From: JBFXCS01 sp050181915
GTDB lineage: Bacteria; Actinomycetota; Thermoleophilia; Miltoncostaeales; Miltoncostaeaceae
NCBI GenBank assembly: GCA_050181915.1
Contig: JBFXCS010000001.1
Location: 1,178,001-1,242,000, forward strand
Direction: 5' to 3'
DNA: 64,000 nt
Below, in pieces: positions 41,963 through 50,249 of the stretch. Both the position numbers and the translations under genes were made by a program. Every line of letters begins with the position of its first letter. Within the stretch, counting starts at the first letter, position 1. The notes under the pieces are model-generated. The model was not told the DNA's origin. It saw only the letters and a list, made by a program, of their open reading frames with translations, and did no database searches.

Positions 41963-43167
41963 GCGTGCCGGGCGAACACGAGGCAGGCGTTGTGCCCGCC
42001 GAACCCGAACGAGTCGGAGAGGGCCACGTCGATGCGCGCGGGACGGGCGGTGATGATGTGGTCGAGCTCGGCCTCGGGGTCCTCGAGGTTCAGCGTCGGC
42101 GGCAGCAGGTCGCGGGTGAACGCCATCAGGGTGGCGACCGCCTCGATGCCGCCCGCCGCGCCCAGGCCGTGCCCGTGGGACGACTTGGTCGACGACACCG
42201 CGACCGATCCCAGCCCGGCGCGCTCGAGCGCTTTCGCCTCGGCCAGGTCGCCCAGCGGCGTCGACGTGGCGTGGGCGTTGACGTAGCCGACGGCCTCGGG
42301 TCCGACGCCGGCGTCGGACAGGGCCGCCCGGATGGCGCGCGCCGCCCCCTCCCCCTCCGGGTCGGGATCGGTGGGGTGGCCGGCGTCGCACGAGCTGCCG
42401 TAGCCGGTGAGCTCGGCGTAGATGCGGGCGCCGCGCGCGAGGGCGTGCTCGCGCTCCTCCAGCACCAGGATCCCCGCGCCCTCGCCGATCACGAAACCGT
42501 CGCGCGCCCGGTCGAAGGGACGCGACGCCGCCTCGGGCCGGCCGTTGCCGCGGCCGAGGGCCCCCATCCGCAGGTAGCCGGCGACCACGAGGGGCGACAG
42601 CGCGGCGTCGGCGCCGCCCGCCAGCATCGCGTCGGCCCGGCCGTCGCGGATCGCCGACAGCGCCTGGCCGATGGCGTCGGAGCCCGCGGCGCAGGCCGTC
42701 GCGGTGGCGTTGGAGGGGCCGCGCAGGCCCAGCACCCGCGACGCCGCCGCGCAGGGGTGGTTCGCCAGGGACAGCGGGATGGTGAGCGGCCCCACCCGGT
42801 CGGCGCCCCGCTCGATGAGCGTGCGGTGGGCCTCGAGCAGCGTGTCGGCGCCGCCGTGCACGCTGCCGAGCGAGATCCCCACGCGCTCGCTGGGCAGGTC
42901 GAGGTCGCCGGCGTCCTCGAGGGCCATGGCGCCGGCGACCGACGCCAGCCGGCCCGAGCGGTCCATGCGCCGCGCGTCGCGCTGGCCGAAGCGCTCCCGC
43001 GCGTCCTCGCCGTCGGTCACGGGGAAGCCCGGCAGCGACCCGACGCCCTCGACCTCCATGGAGGCGGCGCCGCTCCGGCCGGCCGCGAGGTCGTCCCAGA
43101 AGGACTCCACGCCCGCACCCAGGGAGCTCACGACTCCCGCGCCAGTGATCACCACCCGTCGCCGCAC
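41959..43167 (-). CDS. fabF: Beta-ketoacyl-ACP synthase II (FabF-like)
   Basis: A 402-residue condensing enzyme of fatty-acid synthesis. Cys nucleophile in ATACAAGS, His residues in NAHATSTPLGD and KSSHGHGLGAAGG, and the C-terminal SFGFGGHNACLVF complete the Cys-His-His site. No acyl carrier protein or other fab gene lies nearby, so it may serve a special lipid rather than the main pathway. GTG at 43167 matches the family start (RRRVVITGAG); GTG at 43212 would add 15 residues. Confidence 0.9.
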   Translation of the reverse strand: MRRRVVITGAGVVSSLGAGVESFWDDLAAGRSGAASMEVEGVGSLPGFPVTDGEDARERFGQRDARRMDRSGRLASVAGAMALEDAGDLDLPSERVGISLGSVHGGADTLLEAHRTLIERGADRVGPLTIPLSLANHPCAAASRVLGLRGPSNATATACAAGSDAIGQALSAIRDGRADAMLAGGADAALSPLVVAGYLRMGALGRGNGRPEAASRPFDRARDGFVIGEGAGILVLEEREHALARGARIYAELTGYGSSCDAGHPTDPDPEGEGAARAIRAALSDAGVGPEAVGYVNAHATSTPLGDLAEAKALERAGLGSVAVSSTKSSHGHGLGAAGGIEAVATLMAFTRDLLPPTLNLEDPEAELDHIITARPARIDVALSDSFGFGGHNACLVFARHA

Positions 43168-43245
43168 CGGCGCAATGATCGCAGAGCCGGCGGCCGTCCG
43201 CCGGATGCTCACCTCAGATGTCGCAACGCGACGTCCCCGCCGGGC

Positions 43246-43407
43246 TCAGTACCACTTGCCCTTCGCGAAGCCGCCGAAGGCGACCAGGCCCACGACGGCG
43301 ATGATCACGCCGAGCAGGATGCTCCACAGCAGCGCGACGACGATCCCGACGATCACCAGGATCCCGCCCAGGCTGATCCCGCCGTAGCTCTTGTCGCTCA
43401 ACGCCAT
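43246..43407 (-). CDS. Small hydrophobic membrane protein, 53 aa
   Basis: MALSDKSYGG is followed by a long hydrophobic stretch (about residues 12-42), long enough for one or two membrane passes, then a short basic tail GGFAKGKWY. ATG at 43407 has a GGAAGGAACCGAG ribosome binding site. Similar small hydrophobic proteins occur in many actinobacteria with no assigned role. Confidence 0.6.
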   Translation of the reverse strand: MALSDKSYGGISLGGILVIVGIVVALLWSILLGVIIAVVGLVAFGGFAKGKWY

Positions 43408-43553
43408 CTCGGTTCCTTCCTCGGGCACGGAGGTCCGCGTCATCCTCCCTGATGGAGGCCCCCGCGGGAAGTCCCGCGGCGGACGGCGTAATCTGGGCGG
43501 CCCCGCCCGGCCCCCGCGCCGAGGCGCCGGCCACGTCCCGGAGGTCACCCCTG

Positions 43554-43646
43554 ATGGGCAAGCTCCTGAAGCGCGCCATCCCGCTGCTCCTGCCGCTGGT
43601 CATCGCCTACACGAGGCGCTCGCGCTCGAAGAGCCGCGCGGCCTAG
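43554..43646 (+). CDS. 30-residue basic membrane microprotein
   Basis: The ORF encodes MGKLLKRAIPLLLPLVIAY followed by a tail TRRSRSKSRAA: a 14-residue hydrophobic core between Lys/Arg clusters, like a membrane-inserted microprotein. GGAGGT sits 9 nt before the ATG, and TAATCT (43488-43493) may be its promoter. Too short to be sure, but the ribosome binding site is one of the best in the window. Confidence 0.5.
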   Translation: MGKLLKRAIPLLLPLVIAYTRRSRSKSRAA

Positions 43647-43697
43647 GCGCCGGGGGCGACCGCGGCAGGCCCCGGACGGGCCCTGCCGCGGCGCGGA

Positions 43698-43771
43698 TCG
43701 GGACGCCCGGATTCGAACCGGGGACCCCCGCCACCCAAAGGCGGTGCGCTACCAGGCTGCGCCACGTCCCG
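43698..43771 (-). tRNA. tRNA-Pro (TGG anticodon)
   Basis: Minus-strand cloverleaf beginning CGGGACG and closing CGTCCCG with discriminator A. The anticodon loop TTTGGGT gives anticodon TGG (Pro). D arm, variable loop and T loop (TTCGAAT) are regular; no CCA is encoded. AACCTA at 43785-43790 (TAGGTT on this strand) is its likely -10 and shares its first three bases with the stop codon of the upstream synthase gene. Confidence 0.93.
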
Positions 43772-43787
43772 GGATCCTGCGGGGAAC

Positions 43788-45773
43788 CTAGCGGACCTCC
43801 TCCTCCCCGTCGGACGAGGCGGCCGCCTCGTCGCGCGCCAGCTGCAGCTGCCGCGCGGCCCGTACCACCTCGGGCGCCGGCTCGGCGGGCGAGTCCGCGA
43901 CCGGCTTCGAGCCGAACGGGTGGCGGAAGCACCATTCGATGACCGCGTCGGCGGTGTCGTCGGGCAGCGCGTCGAAGTCGATGCCCAGCGTCCAGGTGCC
44001 GCGCTCGGGGCCGGGGGTCGCCGTCGCGACGGCCCCGCGCAGCTCCACCGGCCCGCTCATCAGCAGCAGCACCAGGCGCAGGCGCTCCCCCACCATGCGG
44101 CGCTCGGCGACCACGATGCGGGCGCCGTGCCGGCTGAGGTCGGCGACGTGGGCCGTCAGCGAGGCCGGGCCCTCGTCGAGGCCGTAGGCGGCCTCGACGT
44201 CCACGACGAAGCGGTGGCTGCGGCGGCGGTGGTGCACCGAGCGCGCCCACGACACCACCGACGCGATCAGGGCGACGTTGGCGACGGCCCACAGCACCGT
44301 CACCACGTGGGCGCCGGCCGTGAGGCGCCCCGGCAGGTCGGCGACCTGGGCCGCGGTCTGGTAGCCGAGGGCGGCGACGGTCACGGCCGCGAGCGCGATG
44401 GGCAGGCGCAGGGCCCGGTTGACGGTGCGGCGGTTGTCGCGCGCCCCCTTCGGCGTGACCTGGAAGGACGCGCCCCGCCGCGTGACCAGCGCCGTGAGGG
44501 CCGTGAGGTACGCCTCCATCCTCACCACCGAGTAGCGCTCGCCCTCGAGCAGCCGGTAGCGGCCGTCGGTGAGCTCGCGCGACGCGAGCGGGGTGAGGAT
44601 GAGCTGGGGGGCGAACACCAGCGCGTACAGCCAGGGCGCGGCGGCGATCGGGGCGGCCCCGGTGAACAGGACGGCCGCCGGCACGAGGAAGCCGATCAGC
44701 CGCTGCGGCCCCTCGAGGAAGTGCATGCAGTTGGCCATGTACTCGAACCGCTGCGACCAGCTGAGCCCCCGCTTGAGCAGGGGCATGTCACGGCGCATCA
44801 TCTGCAGCGAGCCGCGCGCCCACCGCCCGCGCTGCACCACGAACGCGCCGATCTCCTCCGGCGCGAGGCCCAGGGCCATCATCTCGGGGTGGTACACCGT
44901 GCGCCAGCCGCGCGCGTGCAGCTGGAGGGTGGTGTGGGCGTCCTCGACGACCGTGGTCGTGGCGACCCCGCCCACCGACATGAGCGCCGCGCGCCGCAGC
45001 ACCGACGGGCAGCCGCACCAGAAGGCGGCGTTGTGGCGGTCCTTGCCGCGGCAGATGGCGTCGAAGAAGATGCTCTGCTCGTTGCGGAGGGGGTCCTCCT
45101 CGCCGGGGGCGTGCTGGAAGCCCCGGTTGTAGAAGGTCTGCGGCGCCTGGACCAGGGCCACGCCCTCGTCGGCGAAGTAGCCCAGCATGCGCTCGAGCAG
45201 CTCCGGACGGGGCACGTGGTCGGCGTCGAGCGTCACGATGAACTCGGCGTCGACGTGCGTGAGGGCGTGGTTGATGTTGCCGGCCTTGGCGTGCGCGCGG
45301 GGCGCCGGGCGGCACAGGTACCGCACGCCGAGGTCGGCGCACATCTCGCGCACCCACTCGCGATCGCCGTCGTCGAGCACCCAGACCTCCGGGCGCACGT
45401 CGTTGCGCACCCGCAGCGCCCCGACCACGGTCGGCCGCAGGACGTCCGCCGGCTCGTTGAAGGTCGCGATCAGGATCGCCACCCGGCGGCCGGTCAGCGG
45501 AGGCGGCACCGCCCGGTCGGCGAACCGCCAGCACGAGAAGGCCAGCAGGGCGAGCATCGCGAGGCCGTAGGTCTCGGCCACCGCCAGCGGCGCGCCCAGC
45601 CACCAGGCGGCGCCGTCCAGGGTGAAGCCCCAGCGCCAGACCAGATAGACGGTGCTCGCGACGAGCGCGAGCACCGCGAGAGCGAATCGAAGGGGACGTG
45701 CGGGCGCCGTGGGGACCGTCCCGGTCCCGGCCGGCGCCGGGACGCGGGGCGTCTCGGTGCGGGAGGTCTGCAT
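43788..45773 (-). CDS. Cellulose synthase-like glycosyltransferase with PilZ domain
   Basis: A 661-residue membrane glycosyltransferase of family 2. The catalytic domain shows LDDGDREW, TLDADHVP (DxD), VEDAHTT (TED-like base) and QRGRWARGSLQ (the product-binding QxxRW), flanked by about six membrane helices. The C-terminal part carries a PilZ-like beta barrel, which in BcsA binds c-di-GMP; the RxxxR here is not clearly intact (HRRRSHRF). It probably makes and exports a beta-glucan or similar polymer. Next to GH6 and GH26 genes. ATG at 45773 has GGAAGG. Confidence 0.88.
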   Translation of the reverse strand: MQTSRTETPRVPAPAGTGTVPTAPARPLRFALAVLALVASTVYLVWRWGFTLDGAAWWLGAPLAVAETYGLAMLALLAFSCWRFADRAVPPPLTGRRVAILIATFNEPADVLRPTVVGALRVRNDVRPEVWVLDDGDREWVREMCADLGVRYLCRPAPRAHAKAGNINHALTHVDAEFIVTLDADHVPRPELLERMLGYFADEGVALVQAPQTFYNRGFQHAPGEEDPLRNEQSIFFDAICRGKDRHNAAFWCGCPSVLRRAALMSVGGVATTTVVEDAHTTLQLHARGWRTVYHPEMMALGLAPEEIGAFVVQRGRWARGSLQMMRRDMPLLKRGLSWSQRFEYMANCMHFLEGPQRLIGFLVPAAVLFTGAAPIAAAPWLYALVFAPQLILTPLASRELTDGRYRLLEGERYSVVRMEAYLTALTALVTRRGASFQVTPKGARDNRRTVNRALRLPIALAAVTVAALGYQTAAQVADLPGRLTAGAHVVTVLWAVANVALIASVVSWARSVHHRRRSHRFVVDVEAAYGLDEGPASLTAHVADLSRHGARIVVAERRMVGERLRLVLLLMSGPVELRGAVATATPGPERGTWTLGIDFDALPDDTADAVIEWCFRHPFGSKPVADSPAEPAPEVVRAARQLQLARDEAAASSDGEEEVR

Positions 45774-45894
45774 CCGTGCCTTCCTCGGATATGTCGGTAC
45801 GAGCGTCGGGGCTCGCACCGCCTATCGGCGGGGATGGCCTCGGACCAAAGGCGCGGGGACGTCCGGGCGGAGGCCCGGCCGCCGGAGCGGGGAC

Positions 45895-46974
45895 TCAGCC
45901 GGCGGCGCGGACGAGGGCGAGCGCGGCCTCGGGCCACCACGAGCCGGCGGCCGGGCCCCCGTTGCACTCGCCGTCCGACTCTCCCGGGCGCTTCACCCAC
46001 AGCAGGGCGTCGACCCGGTCGAGCCCCGGATCGGTGGTGGGCGACGCGCCGACGGCGCGGCCGACCGGGTTGCACCATTCGCCGCCCGCGGCCGGGCCGG
46101 CCCCGTTGCGGCTGGTGTCGATGACGAAGCGGGCGCCTCCGGCGCGCCGTGAGATGGCCGTGCCGTAGGCGCGGCTCGCCTCGGTGGTCTGGAAGCTCGC
46201 GACGTTCAGGGCGAAGCCGGCGACCTTCGCGACCCCCGCGGCGCGCAGGCGGCGGGCCATCTCGGCGGCCGGCACCCAGGCGGCGTGGCCGGCATCGATG
46301 TACACCCGCGCCGCGGCCACCCTGCCGAGGCGGGTCGCGGCGGCGGCGATGAGGGCGGTGCGCGCGGCCCGCGCGTCCGGCTCCATGCAGTCGAGGGACG
46401 CCAGCGCGTCCGGCTCGAGCACCACGATCGACGGACCGCCGGCGAGGCCGCGGGCGAGGGCGTCGATCCAGGCCCGGTAGCTGCGCGCGTCGGCGGCGCC
46501 GCCCGCGGAGTGCTGGCCGCAGTCGCGGTCGGGGATGTTGTAGGCGACCAGCACCGGCACGGCGCCGGCGCGGCGCGCCAGGGCCACCCGCTCGGCGGCC
46601 GCGGCCCTGACGTCGGCCGTCCAGTCGCCCAGCCACAGGGCCTGGGGCTGGGCGGCGAGCCGGTCCATCAGCGCGGCGTCGTCCGGGCGCGTGGCGCGCC
46701 ACCGGTCGGCCTGGGCGCGCGCCGGACCGTCGGGGTCGGCGTACAGCGGCATCCCGGCGAACGGGGCGCCCACCGAGGCGCTGCGGCCGAGCCGGGGGGC
46801 GCGCACCGCGTTCACCACCACCCGGCCGGCGGCGCCGACCCTCTCACGCCAGGTGTCCTTGAGCGTGGGCGGGCCCGCCGCGAGGGCCGACGACGCGACG
46901 ACCGGGGCGAGGCCGACGCCGAGCGCAGCGGCCGCCAGGCAGGCGACGCGGCGCACGATGAGCGCGAGGGTCAT
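45895..46974 (-). CDS. Secreted glycoside hydrolase family 6 (endoglucanase-type)
   Basis: A 359-residue exported enzyme. Signal peptide: LIVRRVACLAAAALGVGL. GH6 landmarks: VAYNIPDRDCGQHSAGG with catalytic Asp, VVLEPDALASLDC with the second Asp, and FVIDTSRNGAGP with WVKRPGESDGEC near the end. GH6 enzymes hydrolyse beta-1,4-glucans; beside a synthase, one typically trims or releases the nascent chain, like BcsZ. It lies 121 bp downstream-side of the synthase start on the same strand. Confidence 0.88.
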   Translation of the reverse strand: MTLALIVRRVACLAAAALGVGLAPVVASSALAAGPPTLKDTWRERVGAAGRVVVNAVRAPRLGRSASVGAPFAGMPLYADPDGPARAQADRWRATRPDDAALMDRLAAQPQALWLGDWTADVRAAAAERVALARRAGAVPVLVAYNIPDRDCGQHSAGGAADARSYRAWIDALARGLAGGPSIVVLEPDALASLDCMEPDARAARTALIAAAATRLGRVAAARVYIDAGHAAWVPAAEMARRLRAAGVAKVAGFALNVASFQTTEASRAYGTAISRRAGGARFVIDTSRNGAGPAAGGEWCNPVGRAVGASPTTDPGLDRVDALLWVKRPGESDGECNGGPAAGSWWPEAALALVRAAG

Positions 46975-47048
46975 GGGCACGATTGGGGGGTGCGATCCAC
47001 GTACTCGCCTTATCGGCAACGCGATCGCGGTCTGAAGACTACGGAATC

Positions 47049-47909
47049 CTACCGTCGCGTGCGGCCGGCGCGAGCGGCGGCGAGGTGGTCCCCGACGTGG
47101 CGCTCGTACGCATCGCGGAGAGCGCGCGCGTGGGGGCCGACCCGCCCGTCTCCCACCGGCCGGCCGTCGATGCGCGTGATGGGCATGACGCCGCGGGTGG
47201 TGCTGAGCAGGAGCGCCTCGGCGACCTCGGACAGCTCGGTCAGCGGGATGTCGCGCACCTCCACCGGCATCGCGCGCCGGGCGAGCGGCAGCAGGTTGCG
47301 GCGCGTAACGCTGTCGAGCACGCCGGCGGCGGCGGTGACCAGGACCCCCGCGGCGGTGACCAGCGCCAGGCCGGAGCGCGCGCCCTCGAGCACGCGCTCG
47401 CCGTCGTGGAAAAGCGCCTCCGCCGCCCCGGCCTCGGCCATCCGCGGTATGAGGGTGACCGCGACCAGGTAGTCGGTGGTCTTCGCCTCCGGGATCTCGC
47501 GGACGTTGCGGTGGGTGATCACCGCGACGCCCTGCGCGTAGTCGGAGGCCGGCGGGGGCGACAGCGAGACCGGCGTCGCGATCAGCGTCGGCGCGCCGGG
47601 CGTGAAGGCGTCCGACGAGTTCCCCCCGGTGATCACGATCTGGATGCCCCCGTCGCCCATGGCGGAGGCGTCCACGAGACGGGCGACGGCCTCGCGGACG
47701 TCTCCCTCGGACCAGCGCCCCGCGAGGCCCAGGCGGGCGCGCGTGCGGACGAGGCGGGCCATGTGGTCGTCGAGGAACAGCGGCGTGCCGCCCACGACGC
47801 GCAGGAACTCGAACGCCGCGAAGCCGCGCCGCAGGCCCAGGTCGGACACCGGCACCGTGGCCTCGCCCTCGGGCAGCAGCGCCCCGTTCAGGATCACCGG
47901 CCGCGACAC
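47049..47909 (-). CDS. Class IV aminotransferase (IlvE/PabC-like)
   Basis: A 286-residue fold-type IV PLP enzyme. The N-terminal part has GALLPEGEATVPVSDLGLRRG (typical start) and the PLP-Lys region lies in EIPEAKTTDYLV; ALFHDGERVLEGARSGLALV and LLSTTRGVMPI complete the site. It could be a branched-chain aminotransferase, D-amino-acid transaminase or 4-amino-4-deoxychorismate lyase. TAGGGT lies 7 nt before the GTG, suggesting a leaderless mRNA. Confidence 0.83.
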   Translation of the reverse strand: MSRPVILNGALLPEGEATVPVSDLGLRRGFAAFEFLRVVGGTPLFLDDHMARLVRTRARLGLAGRWSEGDVREAVARLVDASAMGDGGIQIVITGGNSSDAFTPGAPTLIATPVSLSPPPASDYAQGVAVITHRNVREIPEAKTTDYLVAVTLIPRMAEAGAAEALFHDGERVLEGARSGLALVTAAGVLVTAAAGVLDSVTRRNLLPLARRAMPVEVRDIPLTELSEVAEALLLSTTRGVMPITRIDGRPVGDGRVGPHARALRDAYERHVGDHLAAARAGRTRR

Positions 47910-47975
47910 GGCGGCCACCCTACACCGCGGGCCGCCGGGCTCAGATCTCGCGCCGCGGCTGCCGAGGACAGCCGC

Positions 47976-49094
47976 ATGAACACCCTCGCCTGGCGCCGCG
48001 CCGTGCTGGCGATCCTCATCGTCGCGGCCGTCGGGGCGGTGATCGCCGTCCCCTTCCTGCAGGGCGGCGACGGCGGCGCATCGACCGGGACCGCCCCCGG
48101 CGCCACCGCCCCCGCGACGCCCGCCGTACCCGCCGTGCCCGCCGGCACGCCGATGCAGCGGCTGCTGCCGCCCGAGAGGGGGGTCTACTTCGGGGTCTCC
48201 GGCCCCGCCCTGCCCCGCGTGCGGGGCGCCATCCCGCGCTGGGCGGCCTCCCACGGGGTGCGTCCGCGCATCATCGGCTGGTTCCAGCAGTGGCTCAGCG
48301 GCGAGCGCGCGTTCCGCACCGACTGGGCCCTGCGCATCGCGGAGGCCGGCGCGGTGCCCATGGTCACCTGGGAGCCGTGGTACGCGCCGGCCGGCCAGGT
48401 GCACACCCCGGACCAGCCGCGGGTGCGCCTGGCCCGCATCGCCGCGGGCGACTTCGACCCGCTCATCCGGCGCTTCGCCCGCCAGGTCGCCGCCTACAAG
48501 GGGCCCGTGCTGCTGCGGCTGATGCACGAGATGAACGGCAACTGGTACCCGTGGGGGATCCTCGCCAACGGGAACTCGCCGCGCGACTACGTGCGCGCGT
48601 GGCGCCACGTGCACGACCTCTTCCGCGACGAGGGCGCGCGCAACGTGAGCTGGGTCTGGTCGATCAACAACCTCGAGGGCCCCGCCTCCGAGGACCGCCA
48701 GATCGTGCGCTACTACCCCGGCGCCCGGTACGTCGACTGGGTCTCGACCAGCGGCTTCAACTGGGGCGACGCCTACCGGTGGAGCTCGTGGCGGGACGCG
48801 GACGCGCTCTACGGCGGCACCTACCGGGCCCTGTCGCGCTTCGGCAAGCCGATCATGATCAGCGAGATCGGCACGACCGGCATCGGCGGCACCCCGCTCA
48901 CCTGGATCCGGCAGACGATGGTGCGCCTGCGGACCGGCTACCCGAAGCTGCGCGCCGTCGTCTGGTACGACGACGTGGACGCCCGCGGCCTCGACTTCCG
49001 GCTGCGCGGCCCCACCCTGCGGGCCCTCGCCGGCCCCGCCGTCGTCGGGCGGGGCTGGCTCCGGGCGCCGCGCATCGCGACCCTGCCGGACTGA
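47976..49094 (+). CDS. Membrane-anchored glycoside hydrolase family 26
   Basis: A 372-residue protein with an N-terminal signal anchor (VLAILIVAAVGAVIAVPFL), an Ala/Pro/Thr-rich linker and a GH26 barrel. The acid/base Glu185 is in LMHEMNGNWYPWG and the nucleophile Glu297 in IMISEIGTTG. GH26 members cleave beta-mannans or mixed glucans. With the neighbouring GH6 and synthase it probably shapes a surface polysaccharide. Confidence 0.87.
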   Translation: MNTLAWRRAVLAILIVAAVGAVIAVPFLQGGDGGASTGTAPGATAPATPAVPAVPAGTPMQRLLPPERGVYFGVSGPALPRVRGAIPRWAASHGVRPRIIGWFQQWLSGERAFRTDWALRIAEAGAVPMVTWEPWYAPAGQVHTPDQPRVRLARIAAGDFDPLIRRFARQVAAYKGPVLLRLMHEMNGNWYPWGILANGNSPRDYVRAWRHVHDLFRDEGARNVSWVWSINNLEGPASEDRQIVRYYPGARYVDWVSTSGFNWGDAYRWSSWRDADALYGGTYRALSRFGKPIMISEIGTTGIGGTPLTWIRQTMVRLRTGYPKLRAVVWYDDVDARGLDFRLRGPTLRALAGPAVVGRGWLRAPRIATLPD

Positions 49095-49097
49095 CGG

Positions 49098-50072
49098 TCA
49101 GCCGCCGGGCGGCGTGCGGGCAGCCGGCGCCCGGTGGATCGCCTCCTCCTCCGGCCCGCCCCGGTCACGGGTGGCCCAGAGCGAGGCGAGCACCGCGACG
49201 CCCAGCACCACCACGACGGCGCCGAGGGTGATGTAGACCGGCGGGTGGTACACGTCGCTGGCCAGCATCTTCGCGCCGACGAGGGCCAGCACGACGGCCA
49301 GGCCGTAGTTGAGGTACTGGAAGCGGTCGAGCGCCCCGACGATCACGAAGAACATGGCCCGCAGGCCCAGCACGGCGAACACGTTCGCCGCCAGCACGAT
49401 GAAGGCCTCGTCGGTGACGGCGAAGATCGCCGGGATCGAGTCGATCGCGAAGATCACGTCGGTGCTGGCGATGACGACGAGCACGCCGAGGACGGGGGTG
49501 GCCAGCCGGCGTCCGGCCCGGCGGATGAAGATCCGGTCGCCGTGGTACGCGTCGGTGGACGGCACGACCCGGCGCAGCAGCCTGAGCAGCTTGTTCTGCC
49601 CCGGGTCGACGTGATCGCCGGTGCTCCGGGCGAGCCGGTAGGCCGTCACCACCAGGAAGGCGCCGAAGACGTAGATGACCCATTCCGCGGCGTCGAGGGC
49701 GGCGGCGCCGATCGCGATGAAGATGCCGCGGAAGACCAGCGCGCCGAGCACGCCGATCATCAGCACCTTCGGCTGGATCTCCTTCGGCACCGCGAAGTAC
49801 GAGAAGATCACGGCGAACACGAACAGGTTGTCGATCGAGAGGCTCCACTCGATCAGGTAACCCGACAGGTACTCGCCCGCCTCGCGGTGGCCCTGGGTGA
49901 CGGCCATGATCACGGCGAAGCCGAGGCCGAGCGCGATCCAGCAGATGCTCCAGATCCCGGCCGTCCTGACCGTGATCTCCTTCTTGCCGCGCCCGAAGAC
50001 GAGCAGGTCGACCGCGACCAGCAGGGGCACGGCGCCGATCAGGGCGATCCATGCCCAGAGGGGTGGCTCCAC
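49098..50072 (-). CDS. TerC-family metal exporter
   Basis: A 324-residue TerC/Alx-type protein with about nine helices. Signature acidic residues: IEWSLSIDNLFVFAVI and later ASTDVIFAIDSIPAIFAVT; FRGIFIAIGAA is also typical. TerC proteins export Mn2+ and protect secreted metalloproteins. Start is a GTG at 50072 after AAGGAGAATCCCC. The 5' leader contains a yybP-ykoY riboswitch, the usual Mn2+ sensor of this family. Confidence 0.93.
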   Translation of the reverse strand: MEPPLWAWIALIGAVPLLVAVDLLVFGRGKKEITVRTAGIWSICWIALGLGFAVIMAVTQGHREAGEYLSGYLIEWSLSIDNLFVFAVIFSYFAVPKEIQPKVLMIGVLGALVFRGIFIAIGAAALDAAEWVIYVFGAFLVVTAYRLARSTGDHVDPGQNKLLRLLRRVVPSTDAYHGDRIFIRRAGRRLATPVLGVLVVIASTDVIFAIDSIPAIFAVTDEAFIVLAANVFAVLGLRAMFFVIVGALDRFQYLNYGLAVVLALVGAKMLASDVYHPPVYITLGAVVVVLGVAVLASLWATRDRGGPEEEAIHRAPAARTPPGG

Positions 50073-50104
50073 GGGGATTCTCCTTCGACGTGGGAAGCGA
50101 TCCG

Positions 50105-50215
50105 AACGCCGAAGGTCTCTCCCGCCCCGTTGCGGGGGCCGGCGTCACCGGGCCTGGGCCGTATTGACGATGACGCCGTGGGGCCGCGCGGCCCCGTGGG
50201 GATACTCCCCTTGCG
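50105..50215 (-). promoter_or_regulatory. yybP-ykoY manganese riboswitch
   Basis: On the strand of the TerC gene the leader shows the class's conserved pieces in order: AAGGGGAGTA (50212-50203), GTCATCGTCAATAC (50174-50161), the CCGGTGACGCCGG helix (about 50150-50139) and AGAGACCTTCGGC (50120-50108). Binding of Mn2+ normally switches expression on. Position 35 nt before the TerC ribosome binding site agrees. Confidence 0.85.
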
Positions 50216-50249
50216 GTGAGGCGATCTTAGCGGACGCCCGCCGGGGCGG

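Noticed and set aside
44569..46124. Plus-strand ORFs over the synthase
   Set aside because: Antisense shadow; no motif and biased composition.
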